Positions 1 to 7,624 of a DNA stretch of 64,000 nucleotides are shown here, piece after piece (positions within the stretch are counted from its first letter, which is position 1; each line of letters opens with the position of its first letter). The stretch is from Halorussus litoreus (GTDB taxonomy: Archaea; Halobacteriota; Halobacteria; Halobacteriales; Haladaptataceae). Both the position numbers and the translations under genes were made by a program. Location: contig NZ_QLVG01000031.1 of the NCBI RefSeq assembly GCF_003382685.1, positions 1-64,000 on the forward strand, given 5' to 3'. Below the pieces are notes generated by a model. It saw only the letters and a list, made by a program, of their open reading frames with translations. It had not been told where the DNA came from and ran no database searches.

Positions 1-75
1 GGCGTCCACGGGCCGCGCGCAGCAAACGCTCGATTGGCGGGGAAGCTTATCAGGAATGCCGACGTAGGGAGTCCC

Positions 76-414
76 ATGAGTGGGCACGGCGAAACACCCG
101 CCGAAGAGGGCGACCAGCAGGCCGAGGACGCGGTCACGCGACTCGACCTCGGGCAAACAGTGTACGACGAGAACGGCGACGAACTCGGCAAGATCCGGGG
201 ATTCGAGGAGGGCGGCTTCTTCGTGACGACCCGCGACGGCGTCGAGAGTCTGAGTGTCGAGCACGCCCGGTCGGGCCACGACTTCGGCGAGGCCGAACTG
301 ATGTGGCGCTGCACCAACTGCGGGGAGATGGGCGAGATCGACGACGGCATTCCCGACGAGTGTCCGAACTGCGGCGAACCGAAAGAGGCGCTGATGTACT
401 GGACCGAGGACTAG
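76..414 (+). CDS. PRC-barrel-like / rubredoxin-like zinc ribbon protein
   Basis: Small soluble haloarchaeal protein of 112 aa. Residues about 25-70 read like a PRC-barrel-type beta domain (GQTVYDENGDELGKI), and the C-terminus carries a zinc ribbon with Cys79/Cys82 (CTNC) and Cys96/Cys99 (CPNC). It resembles the haloarchaeal rubredoxin-like family I recall as DUF7130; no enzymatic role is known to me. An earlier in-frame ATG exists at 34, but MSGHGETP at 76 gives the acidic N-terminus usual for the group, so I chose it. It stands alone, convergent with the lipoprotein gene that follows. Confidence 0.75.
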   Translation: MSGHGETPAEEGDQQAEDAVTRLDLGQTVYDENGDELGKIRGFEEGGFFVTTRDGVESLSVEHARSGHDFGEAELMWRCTNCGEMGEIDDGIPDECPNCGEPKEALMYWTED

Positions 415-475
415 CACGGCCACTCCCGGGCTCGGTGGAAGCCCGGGACGGCGTCCACGAGCGCCAGCCGCGGCC

Positions 476-1936
476 CTACTCGACGGTTCCGAGGGTGATC
501 GCCAGTTCGCCGGACTCGTAGCGTCCGGCGTCGGCCTCGCTGGCGAACTGGCTGCGGGCCGCGCTCTCGCTGGTCGCGGGGATGAACGTCCAGACGACGG
601 GACCGTCGGCGTCGGCGGGAATGGTCGCCGACACCGTCACCGTGCCCGACCCGCTCCCGGGCATCTCCGCTAGACCGTACAGGTCTCCGGAGGGGGTCCC
701 GACCGCACCGTAGACGATGTTGCCTCCTGCCGCAGATATCTCCGCAGTAATCTCGCCGGTGACCGAAACGGTCTCGCCAGCGCGAACGTCGTCCGGGGCG
801 TCGGTGACGGTGGCGGTCTGAAAGACATCTCCATCGTCATTCTCCCGGGCGATCTGGTCGGATCCGCTCGGCGTTTCGGTCTCCGTCTCGGTACCGGCGA
901 CGCTCCCGAGGTCGATTGCCAGTTCGCCGGACTCGTAGCGTCCGGCATCGGCCTCGCTGGCGAACTGGCTGCGGGCCGCGCTCTCGCTAGTCGCGGGGAC
1001 GAACGTCCAGATGACGGGGCCGTCGGCGTCGGCGGGAATCGTCGCCGACACCGTCACCGTGCCCGACCCGCTGCCGGGCATTCGAGCGAGGCCGAACAGA
1101 TCTCCGGTGGGGGTCCCGACCGCACCGTAGACGATGTTGCCTCCCGCCGCAGATATCTCCGCACTCACTTCTCCCGTCACGTTGACGGTCGTCCCGGCAC
1201 GGACCTCGTCCGGAGCGTCGGTGACGGTGGCGGTTTGGAAGGTCCTCCCGTCGTCGTTCTCCCGGGTGATTCGGTCGGGGTCGCTCGGAGTCTCCGTCTC
1301 GGTTTCGGTCTCGCCTCCGGCGACGCTCCCGAGGGCGACTGCGAGTTCGCCGGACTCGTAGCGTCCGGCGTCGGCCTCGCTGGCGAACTGGCTGCGGGCC
1401 GCGCTCTCGCTGGTCGCGGGGATGAACGTCCAGACGACGGGGCCGTCGGCGTCGGCGGGAATCGTCGCCGACACCGTCACGGTGCCCGACCCGCTGCCGG
1501 ACATCTCCGCCAGACCGTACAGGTCCCCGGACGGAGCGCCAATTGCACCGTAGACGATGTTGCCTCCTGCCGCAGATATCTCCGCGGTGATTTCGCCGGT
1601 GACAGAGATGGTCTCGCCAGCGCGAATCTCGTCCGGGGCGTCGGTGACGGTGGCGGTCTGGAAGACCTCCGCGTCGTCGTTCTCCCGGGCGATTCGGTCG
1701 GGGTCGCTCGGAGTCTCCGTCTCGGTTTCTGTTTCCGTTTCGGTCTCGGACGTCGTCCCGTCGACCTCCCGCTCCGTCTCGGCGGGCGTCGTCGCTTCGG
1801 TGTGCGTCTCCGTCTCGGTTGCTGGCGTGGACTCCGGCGACGTCGTGGTGTCGCCCGTCACTCCGTCGCCCGAACAGCCAGCGAGCGAGACCGCCGCTCC
1901 CGTCGTTAAAATCTTTAGCGCATTCCTCCGATTCAT
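476..1936 (-). CDS. Tat lipoprotein with three near-identical 126-aa repeats
   Basis: Secreted lipoprotein of 486 aa. The N-terminus has an RR pair (MNRRNALKIL) and the lipobox LAGC with Cys21, typical of haloarchaeal Tat-exported lipoproteins. A Thr/Glu-rich linker (residues 28-78) follows. Then come three copies of one domain, at residues about 81-206, 222-347 and 361-485, separated by TETETETP linkers. Each copy starts with RENDD and ends with a RYESGELA motif, and contains SAAGGNIVYGA and VWTF. I do not recognise the repeat family; its alternating hydrophobic pattern suggests a beta-sandwich. Probably cell-surface; ligand unknown. The repeats are also close to identical in DNA. Confidence 0.85.
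   Translation of the reverse strand: MNRRNALKILTTGAAVSLAGCSGDGVTGDTTTSPESTPATETETHTEATTPAETEREVDGTTSETETETETETETPSDPDRIARENDDAEVFQTATVTDAPDEIRAGETISVTGEITAEISAAGGNIVYGAIGAPSGDLYGLAEMSGSGSGTVTVSATIPADADGPVVWTFIPATSESAARSQFASEADAGRYESGELAVALGSVAGGETETETETPSDPDRITRENDDGRTFQTATVTDAPDEVRAGTTVNVTGEVSAEISAAGGNIVYGAVGTPTGDLFGLARMPGSGSGTVTVSATIPADADGPVIWTFVPATSESAARSQFASEADAGRYESGELAIDLGSVAGTETETETPSGSDQIARENDDGDVFQTATVTDAPDDVRAGETVSVTGEITAEISAAGGNIVYGAVGTPSGDLYGLAEMPGSGSGTVTVSATIPADADGPVVWTFIPATSESAARSQFASEADAGRYESGELAITLGTVE
482..1696 (-). repeat. three tandem intragenic repeats, about 380 bp each, period about 420 bp
   Basis: The lipoprotein gene contains three long direct repeats at about 1319-1696, 896-1273 and 482-856. 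Long stretches match base for base at synonymous sites, which points to recent duplication or ongoing homogenisation rather than ancient domain duplication. Confidence 0.85.
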
Positions 1937-2099
1937 CTGTGCCTATATTACTCAATCTCCCCAAAAAGTTACCGTTCGACAGTTCTCCGCGAGCGACGCC
2001 GGGACCCCGAGCCCTCGTCGTCGCGTCTATACCTCTCCAGACGCCGGTTTCGGCCCGCGATTCCGACATACTGATTAGTACAGACGGCCACCTCCGCGT

Positions 2100-3125
2100 A
2101 TGAACGGCGCGCAGTTGCGGACGACGATTCTCGGTTTTCTCGGGACGTTCGCGATCCTCGGGCTGCTCCTGTACTTCGTGGGCATCGAGGGCCTGGTCCG
2201 GGAGCTCCGCCGGGCCGACCCGGCCACGCTCGCGCTCGTGCTCGTCGTCACGCTCGGCTGGCTCGCGGCGTGGGGGTACGGCCTGCGGACCGTCCTCCAC
2301 GTGCTCGGCGCCGACGTCTCGTTCGTCCAGTCGTTTTTCATCCTCAACGGCGCGATGTTCTCGAACAACATCACGCCCTTCGGGCAGGCGGGCGGCGAGC
2401 CGGTCACCGCGCTGCTCATCTCGAAGGTGGCCGACACCGAGTACGAGCGCGGGCTTGCCGCCATCGCGAGCGTGGACTCGCTCAACTTCGTGCCCTCCAT
2501 CTCGCTCGCGCTGGCGGGCGCGGGGTTCTACGCGACCCAGACCTCGTTCGGCCGTCGGCTCCAATTCGCGACCGCGGTCATCGTCGGCCTCTCGGTCGCG
2601 GTTCCCGTCGTGGCGTTCGTCGGGTGGCGGAATCGCGTGAGACTTCGGCGGACCATCTCGAAGCTGCTCGCACCGGTCTTGCGCTTCGTCACGCGGATCG
2701 CGCCCGTAGACGTGGCACTCAGCCGCGAGACCATCGAGACGCGAGTCGCCGGGTTCTTCGACTCGATAGAACGCGTCGCGACCGACCGGCGGGGACTGAC
2801 CCTCGCGCTCACGGCCTCGACGGCTGGCTGGATGTTCCAGATGGTCGCGCTCTGGCTCGCCTTCCTCGCCATCGGCTCGCCGGTGTCGTTCGCGGTCCTG
2901 CTGTTCGTGGTCCCGGTCGGCGCTATCGCCGGGGTCACCCCGCTGCCGGGCGGCGCGGGCGGCATCGAGGCGGTGCTGGTCGGGGTACTTATCAGCCTCC
3001 CGGGTGCCGGCGTCGAGAAGGCGACCGCCTTTGCCGCGGTCGCCATCTTCCGCGGTGCGATCTACTGGGTCCCAATCGTCATCGGTGGCGGGGTGATGAG
3101 CGTGGTCGGCGTTGATTCGGTGTGA
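2100..3125 (+). CDS. flippase-like / lysylphosphatidylglycerol synthase TM-domain membrane protein
   Basis: Polytopic membrane protein of 341 aa with about eight hydrophobic segments. It begins with a TM helix (ILGLLLYFVGIEGL), has an early segment FFILNGAMFSNNITPFGQAGGEP typical of the UPF0104/LPG_synthase_TM family, and a late glycine-rich TPLPGGAGGIEA motif. Members of this family act in lipid or polyprenyl-phosphate handling; some haloarchaeal relatives take part in dolichol-linked glycosylation. The substrate here cannot be read from sequence. It is transcribed divergently from the lipoprotein gene. Confidence 0.85.
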   Translation: MNGAQLRTTILGFLGTFAILGLLLYFVGIEGLVRELRRADPATLALVLVVTLGWLAAWGYGLRTVLHVLGADVSFVQSFFILNGAMFSNNITPFGQAGGEPVTALLISKVADTEYERGLAAIASVDSLNFVPSISLALAGAGFYATQTSFGRRLQFATAVIVGLSVAVPVVAFVGWRNRVRLRRTISKLLAPVLRFVTRIAPVDVALSRETIETRVAGFFDSIERVATDRRGLTLALTASTAGWMFQMVALWLAFLAIGSPVSFAVLLFVVPVGAIAGVTPLPGGAGGIEAVLVGVLISLPGAGVEKATAFAAVAIFRGAIYWVPIVIGGGVMSVVGVDSV

Positions 3126-3205
3126 GAAGTGGATAACGGCGGTCGTACTGTAGCGTTTTGACGCGAAGCGAGACTGGAGAATACGTCCTCGAAAGCCCTC
3201 GGTGC

Positions 3206-3230
3206 GCTCGCGGGCCTGCGGCCTGCGAGC
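3206..3230. repeat. GC-rich hairpin downstream of the flippase-like gene
   Basis: GCTCGC and GCGAGC arms plus an inner GGCC/GGCC pairing form a compact hairpin in the intergenic space between convergent genes. The adjoining 3183-3205 stretch, read on the minus strand, shares CCGAGGGCTTTCG followed by a GACGT core with a site near 43115, so this looks like part of a dispersed intergenic repeat. It could also act as a terminator for either gene. Confidence 0.5.
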
Positions 3231-3317
3231 ACATCTCGCCCTTTCAGTCCACCAGGATGCGGTTGATTCACCGGGCGGTACTGGCGGATCCGACAGCTCC
3301 GCTAAAACAGCAGTTCC

Positions 3318-4839
3318 TCAGTCGATGTAGCCCAGATCCTGCAGCCGGTCCTTCGCGTCGTCGCTCATGTCGCCGAGCACGTCGTCGTCCTCGACCTCCT
3401 TCCACTCGCCGCCGACGTTCTCCTCGAACTCCGAGAGCGCGGCTTCGAGTTCGATCTCCTCGTCACTGCCCTCGCCGCGCGAGTCGTCGGTCTCGTCCGG
3501 GTCGTCGTCGAGGTGGTAGAACTCGTCGGTGATGCGCTCGTTGCGGACGTACTTGGCGTCGGGGCGGCGTGCGGCCCGCATCCGGGAGTAGAACCGGGAG
3601 TTCTCGTCCAGTTCGATGCCGGCGTCCGCGGCCTTCTGTTCGAGCTGCTTGAGTTCGACCACCGGTCGGTAGTATTCCACGAAGGCGAAGTCCCCGTCGC
3701 CCGGGTGACTCCCGGGCGACTTTTCCGAGGCGCTCCGCGCCTCGCTCTCCGCAAACTCCCGATAGTCCGCCGAGAGCAGCGACCGCGCTCGACTCGCGCG
3801 CCTCGACGCCGGCGTGGTCGAGCACCGTGTGATAGAGGTCGACGAGTTCGACCTGCTGGTCCTCTCGACGACCGGTCTCCATCTCGGGGTGTTTGACCAG
3901 CAGCGGGACGTTCACGAGGGGGTCGTAGATGCAGAACTCGTGGCCATACAGGCCGTGCTCGCCGTGGAGTTCGCCGTGGTCGGCGCAGACGACGACCATC
4001 GTGTCCTCCCACTCGCCGTTGTCCTTGAGCCACGAGAACAGCCGCTGGAGCTCGGCGTCGATGTGGCGGATCTCGGCGTCGTACAGCCCCTCGATGGCCT
4101 CCCACTCGTCGTCGTCGATGTCTCGGGCACCGCAGTTGTACTCCTTGGAGTTCTGGCAGACCTTCGTGGAATCGACGCCGGGCGCGAACTCCTGCTTGTA
4201 CTCCTCCGGCGGGTGGTACGGCAGGTGGGCGTCCATCAGGTTGACGAACGCGAAGTAGCCGTCGTCGGCGTCGTCGATGAACTCCATCGTGCGGTCGATC
4301 ACCTGCGGGGTCTTCGAGTCCGCGCCCTCGCCCGAGGCCGTGTACTCGTGGATCTTGTTGCCGACGCTTACGAGGTAGTCGGCGACCTTCCGGAGCGACT
4401 CGCTGTCGTTCATCGTCTTCCACGCCTTGGCCAGCGGGCCCGAGAGGAAGTCGCCGGGCATCACCTCGAAGAAGTTGTCCTGATCGTCGAAGCCGTCGGT
4501 GAGGTGGGTGTACGGCGTGATCCACGCGTTCGACGAGTAGCACGCGGTGTCGTAGCCCGCTCCCGAAAGCGTCTCGGCGAGCGTGGTCGCGCCTTCGAGG
4601 TACGGGTTCTCCTGACTCGCACCGTGTTCGCTGGGGTACATCCCCGTGAACAGTGAGGCGTGCACCGGGAGGGTCCACGGAGCGGGGGAGACCGCCTGCT
4701 CGAAGACGGCCGCCTCCTCGGCGAACCGCTCCAGTCCGGGCGTCGTCGGCCGGTCGTAGCCATAGACCGAGAGGTGGCTCTTGCGAACCGTGTCCATGAC
4801 CACGAACACGACGTTCCCCGCGGCGTCGTCGTTGGTCAT
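3318..4839 (-). pseudogene. sulfatase / alkaline-phosphatase-superfamily hydrolase, frameshifted
   Basis: The N-terminal 2/3 (from 4839) is a typical sulfatase-fold hydrolase: FVVMDTVR with metal ligand Asp16, the nucleophile region PAPWTLPVHASLFTG with Thr at position 56, and a CADHGELHGEHG metal site. The frame breaks at about 3781-3788. Shifting by one base restores a continuous family-like C-terminus ending DAKDRLQDLGYID at 3318, so one base (probably a C in a GCGCGG context) is missing. A repaired protein would be about 507 aa. Either the gene is genuinely inactivated or this is a sequencing error. The likely role would be sulfate or phosphate ester hydrolysis. Start at 4839 is supported by a TATA box 28 nt upstream. 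Confidence 0.8.
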
Positions 4840-4863
4840 ACAGGCTCGTCCAACCCGCGTCGG

Positions 4864-4871
4864 GATAAATA
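4864..4871 (-). promoter_or_regulatory. TATA box of the sulfatase gene
   Basis: TATTTATC on the minus strand, centred about 28 nt before the ATG at 4839, fits a leaderless archaeal promoter. Confidence 0.6.
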
Positions 4872-4913
4872 CCGTGATGTTAGCCGGGTTCTACGGGAAG
4901 AATCGGAGCCTTT

Positions 4914-4982
4914 CGGCAGCGAAAGCCGGAGTTAGTCGGGCGGAAAAGCCGGAGTTAGCCGGCAGCGAAAATCGGGATTAGA
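4914..4982. repeat. three tandem 23-bp repeats
   Basis: Three contiguous 23-bp units (4914-4936, 4937-4959, 4960-4982) share GGCRGCGAAAGCCGGAGTTAG-like sequence. The third has diverged and overlaps the stop codon of the NifU-like gene, so the array lies between the sulfatase promoter and the nifU 3' end. It is too short and has no spacers, so it is not a CRISPR. Confidence 0.8.
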
Positions 4983-5334
4983 AGGGTGCCTGCGGGCCTT
5001 CGTCGTCGTCGCCGTCGTCGCTGGTCTCGCCGGGGAACGACGGGCTCATGCCGCCGCCGCCGTGACCGCCGGCGTCCATGCCGGTGTCGGCGTGGACCGT
5101 CTCGATCTCGGGGATCTCCTTGACCATCCGGCTCTTGATGGCCTGGATTGTCATCGGCGAGATGCCACAGCCGCTGCACGCGCCGCCGAGCTGGATGCTG
5201 ACCTCGCCCGTCTCGCGGTCGATGTTCTGGATGGCCGCGCTGCCGCCGTGCATCTGGATCTGGGGGAAGTTCCTGCGGAGGAAGTTGCTGACGCGCTCCT
5301 CCAGGTCGTCCCCGTCCTGAGTGTCCGTGCTCAT
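4978..5334 (-). CDS. NifU-like C-terminal domain iron-sulfur scaffold protein
   Basis: Cytoplasmic protein of 118 aa. Residues about 8-80 form the NifU C-terminal domain: ERVSNFLRRNFPQIQMHGG followed by the conserved CSGC pair (GGACSGCGISP) that holds or transfers a 4Fe-4S cluster. The last 35 residues are a Gly/His then Asp-rich tail (GGHGGGGM) that I see as a disordered halophilic extension. Such proteins act as Fe-S carriers after cluster assembly. It is monocistronic here; its stop codon falls inside a tandem repeat. Confidence 0.9.
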   Translation of the reverse strand: MSTDTQDGDDLEERVSNFLRRNFPQIQMHGGSAAIQNIDRETGEVSIQLGGACSGCGISPMTIQAIKSRMVKEIPEIETVHADTGMDAGGHGGGGMSPSFPGETSDDGDDDEGPQAPF

Positions 5335-5405
5335 GATTCCGGATTGGTGGCGTGCGGTCTTAGGCCTTGCCCCTTACACCTCCTCGGCGGAATCGGTCGC
5401 AGTCC

Positions 5406-5461
5406 TCACGCCGGCATCGGGGGCGCGAGTGACGGCCCGTCACGCCGGCATCCGGAGCGCG
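5406..5461. repeat. 22-bp direct repeat duplicating a gene's 3' end
   Basis: TCACGCCGGCATC followed by a GGGCGCG-like run occurs at 5406-5427 and again at 5440-5461, period 34 bp. The second copy encodes the last codons and stop of the membrane protein gene, so the first is a stray copy of the gene end lying just past it. Confidence 0.65.
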
Positions 5462-5763
5462 TACAGTATCGCGAGCAGTCCCGACACCTGACTCAGCTGC
5501 GACCCGACGACGACCGCAGCCACGGGGAGCACCGAGAGGACCCCGTAGAGGACGAACAGACAGAACGGGATGGCGAGCACCAGGACGAACCCGATTGCGA
5601 TGAACAGCATCGGCCGACTCTCGTTGCGCTTGTACCCCCGGTACGCCTGATACGCGATGAACACGCCGATGACCACGCTCAGAATCTGCATCGCCTGCTG
5701 GAACGTGACGACCCAGTCCGGGAACGCCGCGGGCTGGGACAGCTGGAGGACGACTGGTCGCAT
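5440..5763 (-). CDS. small four-helix membrane protein paired with an HTH regulator
   Basis: Membrane protein of 107 aa with about three or four hydrophobic segments (ILSVVIGVFIAYQAY, MLFIAIGFVLVLAIPF, LSVLPVAAVVVGSQL). It resembles the haloarchaeal group I recall as DUF7521. It starts 1 nt after the stop codon of the upstream winged-helix gene, so the two are almost certainly cotranscribed and translationally coupled. This regulator-plus-membrane-protein arrangement suggests a sensor or output pair, but the signal is unknown. Confidence 0.8.
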   Translation of the reverse strand: MRPVVLQLSQPAAFPDWVVTFQQAMQILSVVIGVFIAYQAYRGYKRNESRPMLFIAIGFVLVLAIPFCLFVLYGVLSVLPVAAVVVGSQLSQVSGLLAILYALRMPA

Positions 5764-5764
5764 C

Positions 5765-6109
5765 TCACATCCCCTCCACGAGCCGGGTGAACCGGTCCGC
5801 CGGGTCTTCGCGGCGTTTCACTTGTAGCTCTAATTGGCCCTCTCGAAGCGCAACCGTTATATGTTCGAGGTTTGTCGAATACATGGTTCTGTGGTGGCCG
5901 CCGTCCGGGTCGAGTTTCGTCCGCTCGACGAGCAGGTCGCACTCTCGAAGGTCGTCCAGCCGTCGATAGATCGTCGGTTCGGAAACGCCACAGCGCTCGC
6001 TCAGGGTGGTCGCCGACACGGGCTCTCGACTCGCTTCGGTGAGGATGGTCCGTGCTGTCGGGTCTTCCAGCACGGCCGCCAGACGTTCGATTTCGTCGTC
6101 CTCACTCAC
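5765..6109 (-). CDS. winged-helix HTH transcriptional regulator
   Basis: Regulator of 114 aa. The core winged-helix reads PTARTILTEASREPVSATTL, then SERCGVSEPTIYRRLDDL, an ArsR/MarR-type recognition helix. A wing-like DPDGGHHRTMY and a short C-terminal helix rich in Arg/Glu follow. The start is GTG at 6109, chosen because a TATA box at 6133-6140 sits 26 nt upstream, whereas the longer open frame continues through it. It is divergent from the DUF1648-type gene and directly precedes the small membrane protein. Confidence 0.85.
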   Translation of the reverse strand: MSEDDEIERLAAVLEDPTARTILTEASREPVSATTLSERCGVSEPTIYRRLDDLRECDLLVERTKLDPDGGHHRTMYSTNLEHITVALREGQLELQVKRREDPADRFTRLVEGM

Positions 6110-6132
6110 AGTACGCTTGTTTCCTCCCCGGC

Positions 6133-6140
6133 CATTTAAA
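6133..6140 (-). promoter_or_regulatory. TATA box of the HTH gene
   Basis: TTTAAATG on the minus strand about 26 nt ahead of the GTG at 6109. It decides the start of the regulator gene and indicates a leaderless mRNA. Confidence 0.6.
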
Positions 6141-6211
6141 GAGATTAGTGAAACTACAGCGTCTGAAGTCGTGCTCGACCGGTTATGGGACTCCCTCTCC
6201 TCGCTTCTCAC

Positions 6212-6595
6212 ATGGGAGCACACACCGATTCGACGTCGACCGACCGCACCAACCCCTACTCTTCGCTCGGCAAGTGGGTCCTCGTTCTCGCCAGCGTCGC
6301 GACAAGCGTAGCCGCGTACGCCCGACTTCCGGAGACGATTCGCATCCGTTGGACCGTCGGCACCTACCCGCAGTACGGCCCCGAGCACGCCCCGACGCTG
6401 CTCGTGCTCGCGGCGTTTCCGGCGGTCGTCGTCGCACTGGCACTCGGCGCGCGCTGGCTCCGGACCTTCCTCGACCGGACGGGCGAGTTCGAGGAGTTCG
6501 ACGGCGAGTTCCGCGCCGTCTACGACGGCCTCGTTTTGCTCGGTCTCGTTCTCGTGGTGGGCGCCCAACTGCTGGTCGTCATTCTGAACCTCTGA
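6212..6595 (+). CDS. DUF1648 / SdpI-type membrane protein
   Basis: Membrane protein of 127 aa. TM1 (KWVLVLASVATSVAAYARLP) is followed by the DUF1648-style ETIRIRWTVGTYPQYGPEHAPT segment, where the family usually has P-hW-h-G-pxdg, and then two more TM helices. Related bacterial proteins are SdpI-type immunity or membrane factors; the function in haloarchaea is unknown. I chose the ATG at 6212 (MGAHTDS) rather than the in-frame ATG at 6185. It is divergent from the winged-helix regulator, which may control it. Confidence 0.75.
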   Translation: MGAHTDSTSTDRTNPYSSLGKWVLVLASVATSVAAYARLPETIRIRWTVGTYPQYGPEHAPTLLVLAAFPAVVVALALGARWLRTFLDRTGEFEEFDGEFRAVYDGLVLLGLVLVVGAQLLVVILNL

Positions 6596-6655
6596 GGCGG
6601 CCGTCTTGATCCGATTTGGTTGTGACCGAGACGCCCTCAGAGCTTGCCCAACTCT

Positions 6656-6680
6656 CGCACGAATTCGACCAGTTCGTGCG
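6656..6680. terminator. hairpin between convergent genes
   Basis: CGCACGAA (6656-6663) and TTCGTGCG (6673-6680) form an 8-bp perfect stem with a 9-nt loop, located between the ends of the DUF1648-type gene and the CBS-HEPN gene. It is a possible bidirectional terminator; no T-rich tract is obvious. Confidence 0.4.
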
Positions 6681-6700
6681 CCGACTCGATCTTTCAGGAG

Positions 6701-7435
6701 TCACACTGAGGAGAAGTACGACTGACCGAAGCGGAGCAGGTCCCGATCAAATTCGTCTGGGTCGTTGATTCGAAAGTGGAAGAGCCGATTTCGCATATCA
6801 CCGATTTCACGCACTAACTCGCGAATCACATCCTGTTGGTCGTCGAAGAGCGATTCGAATTCCTCCCAGTGGATAGAGATGAATTGAGCATAGTGTGCGT
6901 AGCTACAATGTTCGACCGACGCCGGCGTTGGCAGTGGATGATCATCATCGAACGTCTCGGCCAACTGCTCCGACAACGAATCACCAAACACTCGTGTGAA
7001 AATCTCGCGCAACTGCATCTCGATCGATTCAATCAACAAAAACGGCTCGAGCATCTGTTTCAGCTGCGTTAGAAGATCGTAGTCCGTCAGAATACGCCAC
7101 TCATCGTCTCGATTGACCACGATGTACGTGTACTCCGCGAGTGAATCGAATATCGCGAGAAGGTTCTCATCCTCGCTGATTGTGTGCGCATCTTCAACTG
7201 CTGCCCCGACCGATATCTTATCGAGTGTTTTGTGCCCGACCTCCAACTGGTGGAACGCAAGGAGTGTCCGGATGACTGACCGGTAGGTGACAATCCCGAC
7301 TAATTCGCCATCCCGCTCAACGCCGATCTGCGTGTAGCTATCCTGAAACATCCGACGAAGCGCCGTTTCAAGCTCGAGATCGTATTCGACGGTCCGGAGT
7401 TGGTTTTCGATAGGTAAATCTGCGATTGTGTACAT
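6701..7435 (-). CDS. CBS-domain pair fused to a HEPN-like domain
   Basis: Soluble protein of 244 aa. Residues 1-124 form two CBS motifs (TALRRMFQDSYTQIGVERDG and NLLAIFDSLAEYTYIVVNRD), which usually bind adenine nucleotides. Residues about 130-244 are all-helical and contain RNRLFH (Arg215-His220), matching the Rx4H motif of HEPN ribonucleases with the usual Asn after Arg. CBS-HEPN proteins with this layout occur in bacteria and archaea, sometimes in defence or stress settings. I infer an RNase gated by nucleotide binding. It stands alone, with lower GC than its neighbours. Confidence 0.8.
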   Translation of the reverse strand: MYTIADLPIENQLRTVEYDLELETALRRMFQDSYTQIGVERDGELVGIVTYRSVIRTLLAFHQLEVGHKTLDKISVGAAVEDAHTISEDENLLAIFDSLAEYTYIVVNRDDEWRILTDYDLLTQLKQMLEPFLLIESIEMQLREIFTRVFGDSLSEQLAETFDDDHPLPTPASVEHCSYAHYAQFISIHWEEFESLFDDQQDVIRELVREIGDMRNRLFHFRINDPDEFDRDLLRFGQSYFSSV

Positions 7436-7624
7436 CAGTGTCTGGATATTTGAGGCGTAGACAACTATGCGTTTCCGTGTGTATCAGAACTACTGGTAAG
7501 TACGCAGACTCCCGCGAAGCCTCTCGTGTGGGCCGCTCTTGCTATCGGAAGTGGTCTATAGAGCCGTTACCCAGGGAATCTCGAATGCTGTCATGAGCAC
7601 ATAACGCTGTCAGGCATCCAGATG

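Noticed and set aside
987-2564. Minus-strand open frame of 525 codons
   Set aside because: Overlaps the lipoprotein and flippase-like genes in the wrong frame; composition is Arg-rich, unlike halophilic proteins.
4914-4982. CRISPR array
   Set aside because: Units abut with no spacers and only three copies; it is a simple tandem repeat.
6600-6700. Short coding remnant (ESAHELVEFVRELGKL on the minus strand)
   Set aside because: Protein-like for about 18 codons but bounded by stops on both sides; too short to support.
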